From NCBI RefSeq assembly GCF_003148745.1, contig NZ_QGGU01000013.1, forward strand, positions 1 through 35,856: a stretch of DNA of 35,856 bases, read 5' to 3'. Of the stretch, positions 24,969 through 33,781 are shown one piece after another (within the stretch, counting starts at the first letter, position 1; each line of letters opens with the position of its first letter). The stretch is from Pleionea mediterranea. GTDB taxonomy: Bacteria > Pseudomonadota > Gammaproteobacteria > Enterobacterales > Kangiellaceae. The translations under genes and the position numbers were made by a program. The notes under the pieces are model-generated. The model was not told where the DNA came from and ran no database searches. It saw nothing but the letters and a program-made list of their open reading frames with translations.

Positions 24969-24999
24969 AAAAGCCGCTCACCTTAAGTGAGCTGCTTTT
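24969..24999 (-). terminator. Intrinsic terminator, shared by DUF4386-like and TonB receptor genes
   Basis: A stem of GCTCAC/GTGAGC, extended by AAAGC and GCTTT after a single mismatch, encloses a 5-base loop. A-rich sequence on one side and T-rich on the other allow termination from both strands. It lies 40 bases after the receptor stop codon and 125 after the plus-strand gene. Confidence 0.75.
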
Positions 25000-25037
25000 G
25001 GTAGTTGCCACATTTTTTCTAATTAACCTGAGTTAAT

Positions 25038-27683
25038 TTAGAACTCGTAACGTCCTTCAATAAACCAGCCACGACGCATTGCATTGTAATGATTTGTATT
25101 GAAGTAAGGCCAGCTACGACCACTTTCTATGCGAGGGTACTCATCAGTTAAATTGTTAACGATAAGATCGACTGAGAAGTTCAAATTAAAATAATAACTG
25201 GTCGATAAATTATAAGTCGTCCAGGAATCGAGTCGTTCTCCGCCATTAAAGCTGTTAACTGTTCCCAGTCGATTTGACATTAATGTCACACGCCAGTCGT
25301 TCTTTTCCCAAGTAGCACTACTACGAAAGCGGCTTCTTAAATCGGAGTTAGCACGATCATTACGCCAATTAGTATTAATATCATCACTTTTAAATACCTG
25401 CCGCTCACTTTTCAGTACATTAGTGTGGTTTGCAGTGAATGCAAAACGACCAAGGTTTGTGTCTAAACTATACTTAAAGCTAGAGTCTATACCTTGTTGT
25501 AAGCGATAAGCAGTATTTATTGGCTTAGTTACAACTGTAAACTGAGTCCCATCAAATGTTACTCGTTCATTAGCAAACGCACATAAATCAGGGTTGTTTT
25601 CTTCAAAGGCATCATCACTAACACAGTTAATAAAGTTGTTTCTCAGAGAAAAAGCACTTTCAAATTCAACTAATCCTTCTAATTCTATTTGATATAAGTC
25701 AACAGATAAGGACAGGTTATCTGTTGGTTCGTAAACAACGCCGAGTGTTTGCGAGTTTCCAGTTTCCTCTTCAAGTTCCAAACTTCCTTCTGTAACAGCG
25801 AAAGTATCACTACCATAGAAAGCACCTCCACTACCGGCATAGACGAGATGCATATCTGGAGCCCGGAAGCTAGAGTTTGCAGTCGCACGAAATAACAAAC
25901 CTTCTACAGGACGATATTCAAGTCCGAGGTTATATGTCCAGGCATCATCTACTGCTGTTTTATCATCATACTTATCAAGCCGACCTGCTGCTGTTAAATG
26001 TAAATTCTTTAACAGAGGCCAACGTGTTTCAATGCCAAGTCCATAACTGTTTCGAGTTCCTTTACCTTCTGTATCTGTGTAACCAAACCAACCATTACCG
26101 CTCTGGTTTAAAGTACGGGGATGAAGTTCGATTTCATAGTCTTTACGAGAGGCTTCTATAACTGTGGCAAACTGAGCCGCGCCATGCTTCATTGAAAAAA
26201 GATCGCCTGAGTAAGTAAAGGACAGTGTCGATATAGAGCTATATCGATCTGACTCATCTTCCCCTATTAGATTATTAATTTCTGAAGCGGATAGTTGACG
26301 AAATAAACGATCAAAGTCTGAGTTGTCATTAACCTGGAAAACATCAACCAAAGTTGAAATATCTATTAAATCTGAGTTGAACTGAGTGGTTTGAAAGTCA
26401 CCTATGAAAAACTCATTGGTATCACGTTCTTTAAGCAGCTTTCGTGTTTCCGTTGAATCTTGAAAACTATGGGAGAAAACTATTTTATAGTCCTGAAAGT
26501 TATCATTAAAGCCGCTGTATCCAATTTGAATATCGACACCGCTTTCTTTGTGTTTGGCCGAGTTATCATTAAACTCATCTTGTGTAAACGTTCTAAAGTA
26601 GTCAAAAATAAAAGCGGGCTGGCCATTAGCATCATTCACTTGTACTGGCCGGGTCGTACTCCAGAATAACGGTCCTGAATTACTTTTCGCTTCAGATGTC
26701 CATAAATGAAGTTCCAGATATAATTCGTCGTAGTCTCCTTGTTCAAAGGAGATACGATCAAATAAGTTATAACGAGTACGATCATTTTTTAATGTTTTAT
26801 ATTGGTCTATATTACTGACGCAAAATGCACCTTCATTTCCTCGAACGTCGTAAGTTTCTTGTGTATATCCAAAATCATCACAAGTATCTTGATCAATGTT
26901 ATAAAAGGGTAATCCATCTGAAAAGAAAGCTGATGCTATTCCTAAAGATGGTGAGCTTTCATTTGAACCAATGCTGGGGCGATCAGAACCTAATAGAGGT
27001 TCTGAGTCATAAGCCTCTATAGCCCATAAGTTCTTGAAGTTCTTTTTTTCTACACCACCAAACCACTGAACTCGCTTTGAGTCAGCTCCACCTTCAACTG
27101 TTTCACCAATTCGCGCCGTTAATGTCTGGGATGCCAAATTCTTTTTAGTGATTATGTTAACCACACCAGCCATAGCATCTGAACCATAAATAGCAGATGC
27201 TCCGCCTGCCATTACCTCAACCCGTTCAATCATGGCCAGAGGTATATGGGCTAAATTAACAAAGTTGCTTTCACCATTATAGGGCGACGGGTAATCAGCA
27301 ATTCTTCTTCCGTCCAATAAATATAACGTTCGTCCAGCTCCTAAACCACGAAAGTTCAAAGCTTGTGCATTAGCCTGAAAACCAGAAGCAAACTGCTCAC
27401 CGACAAAACTACCCGTAGCCGATGTAAAAGAGCCTAATGCTTCAAAAAGAGTCGTGAAGCCCTGTTCCTGCATTTCTTCTGCAGACATACTCACAACAGT
27501 TGCAGCACCTTCAACTTCCGTACGTTTAATACGAGAGCCGGTAATAACGATTTTTTCATCGGGGTTATATTTGTTGGTAGAATTGGTTTCAGCGGCCATT
27601 AATTGGTTCGACTGGAAACCAACAGCAAGCACTGATGCGACAAGAGCCGCGATCGGTCGTGGTGAAAATGAATTGAATAACAT
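25038..27683 (-). CDS. TonB-dependent outer-membrane receptor
   Basis: The 881-residue protein has a signal peptide (about residues 1-31, cleavage after MAA), a TonB-box-like EKIVITGSR near residue 43, a plug domain with LNFRGLGAGRTLYLLDGRR and ASAIYGSDAMAGVVNIITKK, then a large 22-strand barrel with a final aromatic residue (GRYEF), the normal outer-membrane insertion signal. An AAGGAG site five bases before ATG 27683 fixes the start; the frame extends to 27716 but without a ribosome site. Cysteine pairs (DTCDDF and GAFCV; FINCV and PDLCAF) in extracellular-type loops suggest disulphides. The size and plug are of the general carbohydrate/peptide/siderophore class and are not BtuB-like, so the substrate is unknown. 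Confidence 0.93.
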   Translation of the reverse strand: MLFNSFSPRPIAALVASVLAVGFQSNQLMAAETNSTNKYNPDEKIVITGSRIKRTEVEGAATVVSMSAEEMQEQGFTTLFEALGSFTSATGSFVGEQFASGFQANAQALNFRGLGAGRTLYLLDGRRIADYPSPYNGESNFVNLAHIPLAMIERVEVMAGGASAIYGSDAMAGVVNIITKKNLASQTLTARIGETVEGGADSKRVQWFGGVEKKNFKNLWAIEAYDSEPLLGSDRPSIGSNESSPSLGIASAFFSDGLPFYNIDQDTCDDFGYTQETYDVRGNEGAFCVSNIDQYKTLKNDRTRYNLFDRISFEQGDYDELYLELHLWTSEAKSNSGPLFWSTTRPVQVNDANGQPAFIFDYFRTFTQDEFNDNSAKHKESGVDIQIGYSGFNDNFQDYKIVFSHSFQDSTETRKLLKERDTNEFFIGDFQTTQFNSDLIDISTLVDVFQVNDNSDFDRLFRQLSASEINNLIGEDESDRYSSISTLSFTYSGDLFSMKHGAAQFATVIEASRKDYEIELHPRTLNQSGNGWFGYTDTEGKGTRNSYGLGIETRWPLLKNLHLTAAGRLDKYDDKTAVDDAWTYNLGLEYRPVEGLLFRATANSSFRAPDMHLVYAGSGGAFYGSDTFAVTEGSLELEEETGNSQTLGVVYEPTDNLSLSVDLYQIELEGLVEFESAFSLRNNFINCVSDDAFEENNPDLCAFANERVTFDGTQFTVVTKPINTAYRLQQGIDSSFKYSLDTNLGRFAFTANHTNVLKSERQVFKSDDINTNWRNDRANSDLRSRFRSSATWEKNDWRVTLMSNRLGTVNSFNGGERLDSWTTYNLSTSYYFNLNFSVDLIVNNLTDEYPRIESGRSWPYFNTNHYNAMRRGWFIEGRYEF

Positions 27684-27900
27684 ACTAACTCCTTGCAGAC
27701 TGGAAACAAAACTCAACTAGAGTTTTCAAGAGCCGCGGAGTGTAAGGATTTGGATATCTCGGCACAACAAGTAAGCTGCGGTAATATTGCACACAATTAA
27801 AAGATTATTTTGTTTTGTGATTGCCCGCACGTTTGAGAACTGATCACAGCTATATCATTCAAATAATTACGGACAATTATTTTAAAAATCATTTCATAAA

Positions 27901-28203
27901 TTAAACGATCACCTGATGATGCTCTGCATGACTGTTGTATCGAGTTAGCACCGCTTTGGTTTCATCAGGAATTACCGCTCGGGTATAATCATCACCGGCA
28001 AAATGTTTGATGGAGTCAATCGAATCGAAATAAAAGTGGGTTGTAAACTCCACTTCATTGTCTCGTTTAATCTTAAGTAAACGAGTGCTGATGTAGCCTT
28101 TAATGTCTTTGGTTAATTTTGGCGCAATTTCATTGCAAAATAATGCCTGGTACACGGGGGCATTTTCTGGTGTGGTCCAGCCTTTCCATACTCTTACAAT
28201 CAT
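27901..28203 (-). CDS. ABM-like dimeric alpha/beta-barrel protein (100 aa)
   Basis: AAGGA lies six bases before the ATG. The 100-residue product shows the small antibiotic-biosynthesis-monooxygenase-like fold: opening strand IVRVWKGWTTPENAP, helix EIAPKLTKDIKGYIS, second strand VEFTTHFYFDSIDSIKHFAG and the final helical region. It has His residues near the end (HAEHHQ), but there is no recognised catalytic site. It is a second member of this fold in the window (the first is at 18068-18385), with little sequence similarity between them. The gap before the TonB gene (27684-27900) contains no further gene. Confidence 0.72.
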   Translation of the reverse strand: MIVRVWKGWTTPENAPVYQALFCNEIAPKLTKDIKGYISTRLLKIKRDNEVEFTTHFYFDSIDSIKHFAGDDYTRAVIPDETKAVLTRYNSHAEHHQVIV

Positions 28204-28256
28204 ATAAATTCCTTAGCGGTTAACCTTTTGAACAATCAAATCTAATAAACAACCTT

Positions 28257-28583
28257 TCAAGTCGTTTGTAAAAAATAAACAATAAAACCAATCCAGCTGA
28301 TAACCAGCAGTGCCCAAGGAATTAGACTGGAATAATTTTTCGAATCGTTTGAGTGGGAAGAGCTTTCAGTCGATTGATGGCTGGATTTCTGTTTTGCTTT
28401 ACGCTGCTTATCTTGCTCACGCAATTTCGCTTTATGTTGTTTTTTATAATGCTCAATGCCTTTCTGGATCCCCTGAGCGATCAGTTTGGTTTGTTCTTTT
28501 GTTTGCCCGGGTCGTTGTGTTGCTTTTGCGACGGCTAATGATTCAGCAACTGTTTTATCACTGACTTTATCTTTTTTACTCAT
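28257..28583 (-). CDS. DUF2956 family protein (108 aa)
   Basis: The product has a basic, Lys/Gln-rich N-terminal half with the segment ATQRPGQTKEQTKLIAQGIQ, which is the core of DUF2956 (common in gammaproteobacteria), then a Ser/His/Asn-rich linker and one C-terminal membrane segment (about residues 88-105). So it is a tail-anchored, cytoplasm-facing protein. The function of the family is not established. It lies between the ABM-like and PLP-dehydratase genes in the same direction. Confidence 0.78.
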   Translation of the reverse strand: MSKKDKVSDKTVAESLAVAKATQRPGQTKEQTKLIAQGIQKGIEHYKKQHKAKLREQDKQRKAKQKSSHQSTESSSHSNDSKNYSSLIPWALLVISWIGFIVYFLQTT

Positions 28584-28608
28584 AATTGGCTCTCAAGTGA
28601 GTGATGGG

Positions 28609-29598
28609 TTAAAGGTTTAGACTGGGTAGTTGAGTCAGTGCGTCTTGTTGCCACAGTTTGCGGCGACTGTCGGCATCCAGATTACCACCGGTTAAAATGA
28701 CAACCACCTCTTTAGCGCTTGATTGTGTTTTTAACCATTCAACCACGCCAAACATTGTCATGGCACTGGTGGGTTCTATGGTGAGCTTCAATAAATGAGT
28801 TAACCATTGGGTCCAGTAAATAATGGATGCTTCATCAGCTTCGTAAAACCCATCGAGTTGTTTCAGGTATTCAAAAGTAATGCTGCCGACAGAAGGGGTG
28901 CGTGCGCCATCGGCTAAAGTATCGGGTGCGGATTTGAGTGATTGAATAGTACCGCTGCGCAGAGACTCGGCTGCATCATTGGCGTTTAGAGGTTCAACAC
29001 CAAATACCCGAGTGTGGGGCGAAAGCCCTTTAGTGGCAATGTAACTTCCAGAGATTAAACCGCCGCCGCCACAGGGCGCAAAAACCGCATCCACATTGTT
29101 CAGCTCGTTAACGGCTTCAAACGCTGCAGTGCCCTGACCGGCAATAACATCGTTATGATTATACGGCGGGATCCAGTAAACATCGGGATCTTCGGCGGCG
29201 TTTTGTACCGCTGTGTCCACTGCGTCGCGTGTGGGCAATAATTCAATATCGGCGCCATAACTTGCGGTGGCCTGCGCCTTAACTTTCGACACATTACTCG
29301 GCATATAAATGGTGGCCGGAATATTAAATTGACGGGCGGCCCAGGCAATTGCCTGAGCGTGATTGCCGGAACTGTTGGCAACTATGCGCTTCGGCTGCTT
29401 GCCCTGCTCAAGCAGATGCGCAACGGCATTACAGCCACCACGGGCTTTAAAGGCACCAATCTTTTGCAGGCATTCGGCTTTAAAATAAATGCGATGCCCC
29501 AGCCAATCATTTAACAGGCTCGACTGAACAATTGGCGTTTTGTTGATGTAGGGTGCAATGCGTTGCTGCGCTTGCTTGATGGAATCGAGGGTCATCAT
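28609..29598 (-). CDS. PLP-dependent threonine/serine dehydratase (serine-racemase-like)
   Basis: The 329-residue fold-type II PLP enzyme has the Schiff-base lysine in KIGAFKARGG (Lys51), the SSGNH motif (76-80) at the phosphate end and the glycine-rich phosphate-binding CGGGG (176-180). Its length and the lack of a regulatory ACT domain match catabolic threonine dehydratases, serine racemases and 3-hydroxyaspartate ammonia-lyases, which cannot be told apart by eye. It turns threonine or serine into a 2-oxo acid and ammonia in most cases. It begins with two ATG codons, so the exact start may be 29595. It is divergent from the small membrane gene at 29801. Confidence 0.9.
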   Translation of the reverse strand: MMTLDSIKQAQQRIAPYINKTPIVQSSLLNDWLGHRIYFKAECLQKIGAFKARGGCNAVAHLLEQGKQPKRIVANSSGNHAQAIAWAARQFNIPATIYMPSNVSKVKAQATASYGADIELLPTRDAVDTAVQNAAEDPDVYWIPPYNHNDVIAGQGTAAFEAVNELNNVDAVFAPCGGGGLISGSYIATKGLSPHTRVFGVEPLNANDAAESLRSGTIQSLKSAPDTLADGARTPSVGSITFEYLKQLDGFYEADEASIIYWTQWLTHLLKLTIEPTSAMTMFGVVEWLKTQSSAKEVVVILTGGNLDADSRRKLWQQDALTQLPSLNL

Positions 29599-29800
29599 AG
29601 GCTGTTGGTCATTACAGATTTGAGTTTAATTATTAGGGTTTTACTTTAACGTATTAATGAGGCGACTAGAAGTCATCTTAAAATGATCCCAAGGTTGTAA
29701 GCTGATTAAAACTTGCACAGATAACGGCAATGGAAAATAATAGCTTGAGGAATTGAAAAAATAACAATACAAAAGCACAACAATAAAAAGGAGCAATACA

Positions 29801-30181
29801 ATGGATCGTAAACTCGTTATGACCGGATTAGGCTACGGTATTCTAGGGTTAATCTTGGGTATTCATATGGCCGCTACCCATAATCATGGCCAGCTGGTGA
29901 CTCACGCACACATTATGCTGATTGGCTTGGTGGTGTCGTTTATTTATGGCGCCTGTTACAAACTCTGGTTACTTCAACCGAAACCGATGCTGGCAAAGCT
30001 CCAATTTTACAGCCATCAAGTGGGAACTTTAGTGGTGGTGATATGCCTATACCTGATGTACGGCGGCTATGTCAGCGGTGAAACCTTAGAACCCTTTTTG
30101 GCAACGTCATCAATTCTGGTATTACTAAGTATGATATTGGTTAAAGTGATGTTTATACAGTCAAAAAAGCAAAGCTTATAA
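29801..30181 (+). CDS. Small His-rich four-helix membrane protein (126 aa)
   Basis: AAAGGAGC before the ATG is a good ribosome site. The product has four membrane segments and a cluster of histidines at the end of the first and start of the second segment (HMAATHNHGQLVTHAHIMLI). This layout is reminiscent of the haem- and copper-binding helices of respiratory oxidase or NO-reductase subunits, but at this length it is a stand-alone domain whose function is not known. It is convergent with the QueG-like gene, with 32 bases between stops. Haem binding is only a guess from the histidines. Confidence 0.7.
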   Translation: MDRKLVMTGLGYGILGLILGIHMAATHNHGQLVTHAHIMLIGLVVSFIYGACYKLWLLQPKPMLAKLQFYSHQVGTLVVVICLYLMYGGYVSGETLEPFLATSSILVLLSMILVKVMFIQSKKQSL

Positions 30182-30213
30182 ACGGACACGCTATTTCACC
30201 TGAATTAATAATA

Positions 30214-30984
30214 CTAGCGCAAATGTTTGCGCGATAAATTGTAGTGATATTGAATTTGTTGCTCGCTGTACTGGTGCTGTTTGGCAATTGGGCACGCCAT
30301 TCTTGCCAGGCAGCGATCACGGCACAATGAATCCGTTTGTTTGCGATAGGCAAAACAGCTTTGCCAGTCGTAATCGCCTTGTTTTGTCAGCGCTTTTGCA
30401 GGGCAAATACTCACGCAAGGTTTTTCAATACAGGTTTTGCAAGGCGATGTTGTATGAACCGGTGTTGATGGTTCAAAGCTTGAATTAGCGAGTACCAGCA
30501 ATCGATAGGCAAACCAGGAGCCAGCATCCGAATTTATACCAACTTTAAACGGTGAGCTATGATGCCATCCAGCGAGTTCGCCAAAACTTTGTAGGTTTAA
30601 ATGAAAAAAGGGCGGTTGGTGTTTTGGGTAAATAATTTTGTAATCTGCATCGGTGGCATGCTTGCTCATATACTGGTTAAATTGCTGTTGGCTAAATTCA
30701 TCCACCGGATGATCGCTGCTCGCTAACGAATCCTTTTCGTATTCGTTAGAGTGATCATGAATCGCCCGCCACAGTGTTTTACCGGCACTGGCAATTAAAA
30801 TAACTTGGTTGTAATCATTCGCATTAAGCGTTGATTGTGCAAGCGGTTGAAGTAAGTTTTCTGGCAGAGCGGCGCGATCAAACACATGCTGCATGTTTAA
30901 TCCGTTTTTATGCCAGCCATCGGCTGCAAAAGCCGGATGTTGGAAATGTTCAAACGTATTTAACGGTTGTTGCATAAGCATCAT
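30214..30984 (-). CDS. QueG-like double [4Fe-4S] protein in the cobalamin operon
   Basis: The C-terminal third has eight cysteines in the order of QueG and related corrinoid enzymes: CxxCx4CxxxCP (about 183-196), a lone Cys at 211, then CxxxC and ACP (about 222-233), which should hold two [4Fe-4S] clusters. Upstream, the stretch INSDAGSWFAYRLLV matches the GSWF segment of QueG at the end of the cobalamin-binding nitroreductase-like domain. The N-terminal 150 residues are divergent from true QueG, and the protein is much shorter (about 256 residues), so it is unlikely to be epoxyqueuosine reductase. It starts 22 bases after the cobD-like stop in the same direction, so it is the fourth gene of the cob operon. 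ATG or TTG triplets cluster at the start (30975-30987), so the first codon is uncertain. Confidence 0.8.
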   Translation of the reverse strand: MMLMQQPLNTFEHFQHPAFAADGWHKNGLNMQHVFDRAALPENLLQPLAQSTLNANDYNQVILIASAGKTLWRAIHDHSNEYEKDSLASSDHPVDEFSQQQFNQYMSKHATDADYKIIYPKHQPPFFHLNLQSFGELAGWHHSSPFKVGINSDAGSWFAYRLLVLANSSFEPSTPVHTTSPCKTCIEKPCVSICPAKALTKQGDYDWQSCFAYRKQTDSLCRDRCLARMACPIAKQHQYSEQQIQYHYNLSRKHLR

Positions 30985-31006
30985 CAATCGCGGTTAAATT
31001 TTAGTA

Positions 31007-32128
31007 TTAGAGTAAGCGCTGTTTGAGTTGTTGTAGTTCATCGTTATTCGGCAACCCAAAACGCAAGCCACTTCGGCAATCGAATAAACGCACGTATATC
31101 CCCTTGTGACATAATGCGTCGAAAGTTTTCGATGCGTTGTCTAACATAACCGTAACAAATAAATGCGAGCGTTTCAGTACAACCCTTGTATTGCATTGAT
31201 GAAAATATTCCGACAACAATTTTTCCAGAGCAATGGATTGCTTGTTTAAATTAATGATTTGTTGGTTTTGCCAGCGTATATCGGCCAGTGCGTTTTCTGC
31301 CAACTTTAGGGACAAACCAGACACAGGCCAAGGGCCAATATGTTGCTGTAGCCTGTTGTTCCAAATATTGGAGCACCAAACAAAGCCAACACGAAGGCCC
31401 GCCAAACCAAAAAACTTGCCCAGTGAGCGCAACACAAAGGTGTTATTTGAAATCGGTTGCGACAATCGCGAGTAATGACTGGGAAAACTGTCCATAAAGG
31501 CTTCATCAATAATCAACCAGCTTTGGTGCTTCTCCAGGTTTTTTTCTAAAGCCAATAAGTCATCCATAGAAGTCAGTTCGGTGGTTGGGTTATTCGGGTT
31601 GATCACAACCACCACGGTATTCGTTTTAATAGTGATATCAGAAAGCGTGTGGTAATGCTTAATGGTATGACCCATTAGTCGCCAACAAAACTCGTGTTCC
31701 TTATACCCGACTCTTGGTAACCAAACCGTCGCTTTCTGGTAAGTTAAAGTATCTTTTGTTGTTTCTACACTATGAGCCTGCTGCCACAAAATAGGTAAAC
31801 TTTGAATAACCTGTTGGCTACCATTGGCGATAATAGGATTAGGCCACTGGTGAGCAACGGGCGACGCTTTAAGATAATAATCTCTTGATATCGATAATAG
31901 ATCAGGCGACTGCTGCGGTAAGTGGTGGTAAGTAGAATTATCGAGCGTATTATCAAGTGGTTGATCTGAATAGGGATAGAAGTTTGAATTAGACTTTAAA
32001 TTAGAGTTGGGATAATAAGCGTAAGGATAAGGATCGGGACTGACACCCGTCGACAGATCAATCCATTTAAGATCAACGTTGGGGTACTGCTGTGAAATCG
32101 TTGCTAATCGACCGCCGTGATTTAACAT
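31007..32128 (-). CDS. cobD: Threonine-phosphate decarboxylase, CobD/CobC aminotransferase type
   Basis: The 373-residue fold-type I PLP protein begins NHGGRLATISQQYPNVDLKW and IDLSTGVSP, the signature start of the threonine-phosphate decarboxylase family, which makes aminopropanol phosphate for the cobalamin lower linker. PNNPT (178-182), DEAF (208-211) and the PLP lysine in RSLGKFFGLAGLRVGF (Lys238) are present. A Tyr/Pro/Asn/Ser-rich stretch at about residues 34-68 is longer than in typical relatives. A GAAGG ribosome site lies inside the end of cbiB, four bases separate the genes, and both belong to one operon. Other class I/II aminotransferases are less likely given this context. Confidence 0.9.
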   Translation of the reverse strand: MLNHGGRLATISQQYPNVDLKWIDLSTGVSPDPYPYAYYPNSNLKSNSNFYPYSDQPLDNTLDNSTYHHLPQQSPDLLSISRDYYLKASPVAHQWPNPIIANGSQQVIQSLPILWQQAHSVETTKDTLTYQKATVWLPRVGYKEHEFCWRLMGHTIKHYHTLSDITIKTNTVVVVINPNNPTTELTSMDDLLALEKNLEKHQSWLIIDEAFMDSFPSHYSRLSQPISNNTFVLRSLGKFFGLAGLRVGFVWCSNIWNNRLQQHIGPWPVSGLSLKLAENALADIRWQNQQIINLNKQSIALEKLLSEYFHQCNTRVVLKRSHLFVTVMLDNASKTFDALCHKGIYVRLFDCRSGLRFGLPNNDELQQLKQRLL

Positions 32129-32132
32129 TGTA

Positions 32133-33149
32133 TCAGCCTTCTAAAATATAAAGTGAACAAATCACTAAGACATTAACGAGACACAGACCACACCAAAACA
32201 GCAGGGTTGATTGCTGGACAAGTCGAACAGCCTTAACAATGGTTTGTCGGCAAACGATATTGCCACTGCCTAATACAGGGCTAATCACTTGTTTATCATC
32301 GTATTGCGAAGCCCCGCCCAATTTAATATTTAGTGCGGTTGCACCGGCAGCAATACACCAGCCACCGTTTAAACTTTTGTAAGTTTTACTTTGTTGATAA
32401 GCGTTGCAGAGCGACTGTTTAAAACGACCTTTAAATATTACGCTTGTGGCATAAAGCAGGGCGGTGATTTTTGCCGATGGCCAGCCCATCGCATCGTCCA
32501 GTCGTGCGGCGAATCGGCCAAAGTAATTAAAGCGTTGGTTTTTGTAACCCCACATGGCATCCAGCGTGTTCACCAGTCGGTGAATAAGCACCAGTGGCGC
32601 AGCGCCCACCAGATACCAAAATAAACTGGCAATCACCGCATCGTGTCCATTTTCTAACACAGACTCGCTGATCGCCCGACTGATGTCAGGCTCATCCAGA
32701 TGTTGGGTATTCCGGCTTACCATATAACCGCAATAGTGTCGTGCCAATGATAAGTTATCCTTGGCCAGAGCTTTGTAGGTTTGCATGGCATGGTCGGTTA
32801 AACTGGTTAAACCTATGGCAAAGTAAAGCACCAGAGAATCGACTGCCAAGGTTAGAAAAATAGAGTCAGCGAATAAATCATACAAAATAAAAATAAATAG
32901 CGCAGGAATAGAGATTAATAAAATTGTTGCTGATGTCCCTAATAATAACGATAGAAATTTACTCTCGGGTTGTCGATTAATATTCGATTGTAAAAAATTC
33001 GCGCAATGACCAAAGCCAACTAACGGATGAAAGCGAGATGGTTCGCCGAATAACTTATCCAGCAACAGGGCAATGATTATGACAGCGAAAGGAGTTAACA
33101 AAGGAATTAGCAAGTGAAAATTATTAAAAGCTAAATCAGGGTTAAACAT
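32133..33149 (-). CDS. cbiB: Adenosylcobinamide-phosphate synthase
   Basis: CbiB (CobD in some species) joins adenosylcobyric acid to aminopropanol phosphate at the inner membrane. The 338-residue protein has LDKLFGEPSRFHPLVGFG, then VSRNTQHLDEPDISRAISES and ENGHDAVIASLFWYLVGAAP, the NTLDAMWGYKNQRFNYFGRF segment and ARLDDAMGWPSAKITALL, all typical. Four to six membrane segments are predicted. Its ATG overlaps the cobC stop by one base (TAATG), so the two are translationally coupled. The next gene, cobD-like, supplies its co-substrate. Confidence 0.95.
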   Translation of the reverse strand: MFNPDLAFNNFHLLIPLLTPFAVIIIALLLDKLFGEPSRFHPLVGFGHCANFLQSNINRQPESKFLSLLLGTSATILLISIPALFIFILYDLFADSIFLTLAVDSLVLYFAIGLTSLTDHAMQTYKALAKDNLSLARHYCGYMVSRNTQHLDEPDISRAISESVLENGHDAVIASLFWYLVGAAPLVLIHRLVNTLDAMWGYKNQRFNYFGRFAARLDDAMGWPSAKITALLYATSVIFKGRFKQSLCNAYQQSKTYKSLNGGWCIAAGATALNIKLGGASQYDDKQVISPVLGSGNIVCRQTIVKAVRLVQQSTLLFWCGLCLVNVLVICSLYILEG

Positions 33150-33748
33150 TAGTTATTGCTAAGAGAAAATAATTGAGTCGCCGCAGAATATTCAACTTTA
33201 AAGAAACGACCGTTGCCGTATTGACTGTAGGCGTCACAAAAAGCATCGCGATTAAATTGTGCGAGAAAACTTCTTAATAAATCACCATGGGTGATTATGA
33301 GCAGTTGTTGTTTGGTAAACTGCTGCGCCAAATCGGTTAAAGCCTGCTGCAATCGTTTGGCACCTTGCAATGCGGATTCGCCATTCGGCGGGCAATGGTC
33401 GGTTACCCGAAAGAAAATATTTTCAAAGTCAGGTAGATTGGTTAAGTCATCAAACAATTGTTGTTGCCAGTCACCAAAATGACGTTCCTGCAATAAATCA
33501 TTAACAAGAATGGGACAGTTTAATTGTTGCTGACAAATTTCCGCAGTCCGTCTGGCGCGTAATAATGGTGACGTGATCACCGCATCAACCGAATAATTCG
33601 TCATTGATGCTGCCAGATCATTAGCCTGTTGAATGCCTTGCTCGGTTAATGGACTGTCGAGTCGGCCCTGCAATCGTTTTATACGATTCCATTCGGTTTC
33701 ACCGTGTCGGGCAAGATAAAACACATTTTTATTTTTACTAGGTGACAT
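33149..33748 (-). CDS. cobC: Alpha-ribazole phosphatase (histidine phosphatase family)
   Basis: The 199-residue protein is a histidine phosphatase with the catalytic RHGE (14-17, His15), LQERHFGDW (86-94, catalytic Glu88) and THGD (153-156, His154). In the cobalamin pathway it removes the 5'-phosphate of alpha-ribazole phosphate or adenosylcobalamin phosphate. The family also includes phosphoglycerate mutases; the operon with cbiB and a cobD homologue decides the call. This copy is intact. A second, 5'-only copy lies at 35549-35856 and is nearly identical over about 308 bases. Its own promoter and ribosome site are weak; the lipase stop is only 33 bases upstream. Confidence 0.88.
   Translation of the reverse strand: MSPSKNKNVFYLARHGETEWNRIKRLQGRLDSPLTEQGIQQANDLAASMTNYSVDAVITSPLLRARRTAEICQQQLNCPILVNDLLQERHFGDWQQQLFDDLTNLPDFENIFFRVTDHCPPNGESALQGAKRLQQALTDLAQQFTKQQLLIITHGDLLRSFLAQFNRDAFCDAYSQYGNGRFFKVEYSAATQLFSLSNN
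33414..33721 (-). repeat. Direct repeat copy 1 (within intact cobC)
   Basis: About 308 bases here match 35549-35855 with two substitutions (near 33434 and 33494) and one base missing in the other copy (near 33517). The copies have the same orientation, so it is a direct repeat that flanks the lipase gene. The left end is inside cobC (codon about 111) next to an AAAATATTTT stretch; the right end could not be determined because the window stops. Confidence 0.9.
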
Positions 33749-33781
33749 AGTGAAACCAATGAAAATTAAATTACTTTGCTT

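Noticed and set aside
27684-27900. Cobalamin riboswitch before the TonB receptor or cob genes
   Set aside because: I saw no B12 box (GCCACTG-like) in the leader of the receptor, nor upstream of the cob operon within the window; the receptor is also too large and too different for BtuB.
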